This document shows, in pieces, positions 6,008-8,581 of a stretch of 8,581 nt of DNA. Origin of the DNA: an uncultured Bacteroidota bacterium (GTDB taxonomy: Bacteria > Bacteroidota > Bacteroidia > Chitinophagales > Chitinophagaceae). Position numbers and translations under genes: made by a program. The notes under the pieces were generated by a model. That model was given only the letters and a program-made list of their open reading frames with translations, had not been told where the DNA came from and searched no databases. Location: the NCBI GenBank assembly GCA_903933995.1, contig CAIZMD010000387.1, positions 1-8,581 on the forward strand, read 5' to 3'. Each line of letters opens with the position of its first letter. The first letter of the stretch is position 1.

Positions 6008-8581
6008 GCTCATCGCTTCACGAGTAGTGGCCAATACTTCGTATTCTTCTTTGCTACCTACAATCATGTTCTCGAACTCTTTTTGTCCAGAACCTGCAGG
6101 AATCAAATGACCGGTAATCACGTTTTCTTTCAATCCCAACATGCTGTCCATTTTGCCTTGAATAGCAGCTTGGCTCAACACTTTGGTTGTCTCTTGGAAT
6201 GACGCAGCTGAGATCCAGCTTTGTACACCCAAAGAAGCTTTAGTGATACCCAACAATACTGGTGTTGCGGTAGCTGGCTTAGCATCACGAACTTCAACTA
6301 GTTTCTTGTCGCTTCTACGCAAGATGGAATTTTCTTCCCTGAACTCACGTACGGTAACAATTTGACCAGCTTTGAACTTGCTGCTTTCACCTGCATCTGT
6401 AACAACTTTCTTGTCATAGATACGGTCGTTCTCTTCAATAAAGTCAAATCTGTCTTCCAGATCTTCTTCTAAGAACTTGGTATCACCCGCGTCAACAATC
6501 TCCACCTTCTTCATCATCTGGCGAACGATTACTTCCACGTGTTTGTCATTGATTCTAACACCCTGCAAACGGTATACTTCTTGAATCTCGTTTACAACGT
6601 ATTCTTGAACAGCAAATGGTCCTTTAATAGCTAGGATATCTGCAGGTGCAATTTGACCATCAGACATTGGCGTACCAGCTTTTACAAAGTCACCATCTTG
6701 CACCAAAATCTGGCGTGTCAATGGAACCAAGTATTTCTTCACCATTCCGTCTCTAGATTCTACAATGATTTCGCGGTTACCACGCTTCACATTACCAAAT
6801 GCTACCACACCATCAATTTCGCAAACAATGGCAGGGTTACCTGGATTACGTGCTTCAAAGAGTTCAGTTACACGTGGCAGACCTCCTGTGATATCCCTAA
6901 GCTTACCTAGGATACGAGGAATCTTCACCAATACCTGACCAGCTTTAACGTCGTCACCTTCTTCAATACCAATATGTGATCCAACTGGTAAGTTATAGTG
7001 TTTGGCTTCTTTGCCGCCTTCTACAATAATGGTTGGGATCTTAGTTTTGTCTTTGGTTTCAATAACCACTTTTTCTCTGTGACCAGTTTGCTCATCAGCT
7101 TCATCACGGTAAGTAACACCGTCAATAACATCAGAGAACTTAATAGAACCATTTACTTCCGCAACAATGACGTTGTTAAATGGATCCCATGTACAAATCA
7201 CGTCTCCTTTTTTCACTTGCTGACCGTCTTTCACATTCAATGTAGCTCCATAAGGAACGTTATTGGTAATCATCAAACGATCATTCTTCACATCCATGAT
7301 ACGAACCTCACCAGTACGTCCAATAACTATGCGTATTTTATTGCCTTCATTGTTTAGGGCATCTACTGTACGTAACCCATCAAATTGAATAGTACCATCA
7401 AACTTAGCGTTCAAGGTTGATTCAATGTTTGAAGATCCAGCAACACCACCCACGTGGAAGGTACGCAAGGTTAACTGAGTACCAGGCTCTCCAATTGATT
7501 GGGCAGCAATAATACCCACTGCGTCACCGCGTTGAGCAATATATCCCGTTGCTAAATTCTTACCATAACATTTTACACAAACACCACGCTTAGCTTCACA
7601 AGTCAATACTGACCTGATTTCAACGGTTTCAATACCGCTGTCTTCAATTTGTTGAGCAACATCATGAGAGATTTCTTCACCAGCTAAGATGATTAGTTCT
7701 TCTGTTACAGGATGGTAAACATTGTGTAAAGAAGTACGTCCTTCAATCCTATCTGCTAATGGTTCAATCACATCTTCATTGTCTTTCAACGCTGATGTTG
7801 CATTACCACGTAAAGTACCGCAATCGTCTTCTGCAATTACCACGTCTTGAGAAACGTCAACCAACCTACGAGTCAAATAACCCGCATCGGCAGTTTTCAA
7901 GGCAGTATCCGCAAGACCCTTACGAGCACCGTGGGTAGAGATAAAGTAATCCAATACGTTTAGACCACCTTTAAAGTTAGAAAGGATGGGGTTTTCAATT
8001 ACCTCAGAACCTGAGCTACCACTCTTTCTTGGTTTAGCCATCAATCCACGAATACCTACCAGCTGTTTAACCTGTGTTTTACTACCACGGGCTCCGGAAT
8101 CCAACATCATGTAAACTGAGTTGAAACCTTGCTTATCAGTAGCCATTTCACGGATTAGGGTTTCTGTAATACGTGTATCCACACGGCTCCAGATATCAAT
8201 AACTTGGTTATAACGCTCGTTATTGGTAATTAAACCCATATTATAGTTTTCCCAAACCTCTTCTACTTCAGTTTTTGCATTGTCCAATAATTCGTCACGC
8301 AAATCTGGTACAATCAAGTCATTCACACTAAAGCTCAAACCACCACGGAAGGCCATACGGAATCCAAGTGTTTTGATATCGTCCAAGAACTTAGCAGTTT
8401 TTGGAACGTCTGTGATCTTGATAATGTCACCAATAATTTCACGAAGATTTTTCTTGGTAAGTAATGCATTGACAAAACCAACTTCAACAGGAACATGCTG
8501 GTTAAATAAACAGCGTCCAACAGTTGTTTCAATCAATTTGTTACTCAATTTTCCATTCTCACGAACCATTGTTTTTACACG
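5990..8581 (-). CDS. rpoC: DNA-directed RNA polymerase subunit beta' (5' end missing)
   Basis: C-terminal part of the largest core RNA polymerase subunit. The frame is open to the window edge, giving about 863 codons; the family is about 1,400 residues, so roughly the first 40%, including the catalytic NADFDGD loop, is upstream. The ATG at 8567-8569 is internal, since the four codons before it (Arg-Val-Lys-Thr) continue the protein. Numbered from that internal Met: IWSRVDTRITE at 126-136, GARGSKTQVKQLVGIRGLMA at 159-178, and STHGARKGLADTALKTADAGYLTRRL at 211-236 (trigger loop and flanking helices with the conserved His213). The second zinc site is C250 (DDCGTLRG), C324, C331 and C334 (TCEAKRGVCVKCYG). 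GIIAAQSIGEPGTQLTLRTF at 352-371 and GLPRVTELFEARNP follow, and the acidic end is SFDEEE. Nothing is disrupted. A perfect hairpin terminator follows the TAA stop. rpoB is expected just upstream, outside the window. Confidence 0.99.
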   Translation of the reverse strand, partial: RVKTMVRENGKLSNKLIETTVGRCLFNQHVPVEVGFVNALLTKKNLREIIGDIIKITDVPKTAKFLDDIKTLGFRMAFRGGLSFSVNDLIVPDLRDELLDNAKTEVEEVWENYNMGLITNNERYNQVIDIWSRVDTRITETLIREMATDKQGFNSVYMMLDSGARGSKTQVKQLVGIRGLMAKPRKSGSSGSEVIENPILSNFKGGLNVLDYFISTHGARKGLADTALKTADAGYLTRRLVDVSQDVVIAEDDCGTLRGNATSALKDNEDVIEPLADRIEGRTSLHNVYHPVTEELIILAGEEISHDVAQQIEDSGIETVEIRSVLTCEAKRGVCVKCYGKNLATGYIAQRGDAVGIIAAQSIGEPGTQLTLRTFHVGGVAGSSNIESTLNAKFDGTIQFDGLRTVDALNNEGNKIRIVIGRTGEVRIMDVKNDRLMITNNVPYGATLNVKDGQQVKKGDVICTWDPFNNVIVAEVNGSIKFSDVIDGVTYRDEADEQTGHREKVVIETKDKTKIPTIIVEGGKEAKHYNLPVGSHIGIEEGDDVKAGQVLVKIPRILGKLRDITGGLPRVTELFEARNPGNPAIVCEIDGVVAFGNVKRGNREIIVESRDGMVKKYLVPLTRQILVQDGDFVKAGTPMSDGQIAPADILAIKGPFAVQEYVVNEIQEVYRLQGVRINDKHVEVIVRQMMKKVEIVDAGDTKFLEEDLEDRFDFIEENDRIYDKKVVTDAGESSKFKAGQIVTVREFREENSILRRSDKKLVEVRDAKPATATPVLLGITKASLGVQSWISAASFQETTKVLSQAAIQGKMDSMLGLKENVITGHLIPAGSGQKEFENMIVGSKEEYEVLATTREAMSFDEEE

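Noticed and set aside
6998..7357. 119-codon open frame on the plus strand inside rpoC
   Set aside because: It lies wholly antisense to the highly conserved rpoC frame, has a low-complexity His/Asn/Phe-rich composition expected from reverse-frame reading, and no recognisable motif.
8335..8532. 65-codon minus-strand open frame near the window edge
   Set aside because: It lies in a different frame of conserved rpoC sequence and shows no features of its own.
1..8581. Search for CRISPR arrays, transposases, tRNA/rRNA genes, phage or defence genes
   Set aside because: None seen: no regularly spaced repeats, no transposase or integrase motifs, and the coding space is filled by housekeeping genes.

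Overview
The window looks like an ordinary chromosomal segment from a member of the Bacteroidota, probably Chitinophagaceae or a related family; the family-level call is inference. It rests on AT-rich spacers, weak or absent Shine-Dalgarno sites, the Bacteroidota-like RpoC C-terminal half, an OmpH/Skp-like protein typical of the phylum, a DUF1080 secreted protein, and a free-standing heptose kinase. No mobile element, CRISPR array, tRNA, rRNA or phage gene was seen. Every supported gene lies on the minus strand, so transcription runs from high to low coordinates.

Read in transcription order: (1) 8581-5990 is the C-terminal ~863 codons of rpoC (RNA polymerase beta'), with the gene start outside the window. 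A perfect 13-bp hairpin terminator follows at 5930-5961. (2) 5872-5291 is a membrane-anchored OmpH/Skp-family protein, preceded by a leader with a small palindrome and three tandem 10-bp repeats. It is followed by a second intrinsic terminator whose T-tract touches the next start codon. (3) 5233-3797 is an APC-superfamily amino acid permease, 3795-2800 a D-glycero-beta-D-manno-heptose-7-phosphate kinase (HldA/RfaE domain I), 2772-2083 IspD of the MEP isoprenoid pathway, and 2035-1079 an exported DUF1080 (3-keto-disaccharide hydrolase-like) protein. The gaps are 1, 27 and 47 bp, so these four probably form one transcription unit. (4) After a 167-bp gap comes fabV/ter (911-1), an enoyl-ACP/enoyl-CoA reductase cut off at the window edge after about 303 codons.

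The genes serve core physiology: transcription, envelope protein folding, nutrient uptake, LPS core heptose synthesis, isoprenoid precursors, carbohydrate processing and fatty acid reduction. Apart from close packing there is no sign that they form one dedicated system, and I found no convincing evidence of a previously undescribed one. The points most worth checking are the terminator that abuts the permease start codon, the TER-like features of the FabV homologue, and the small repeats in two leaders.
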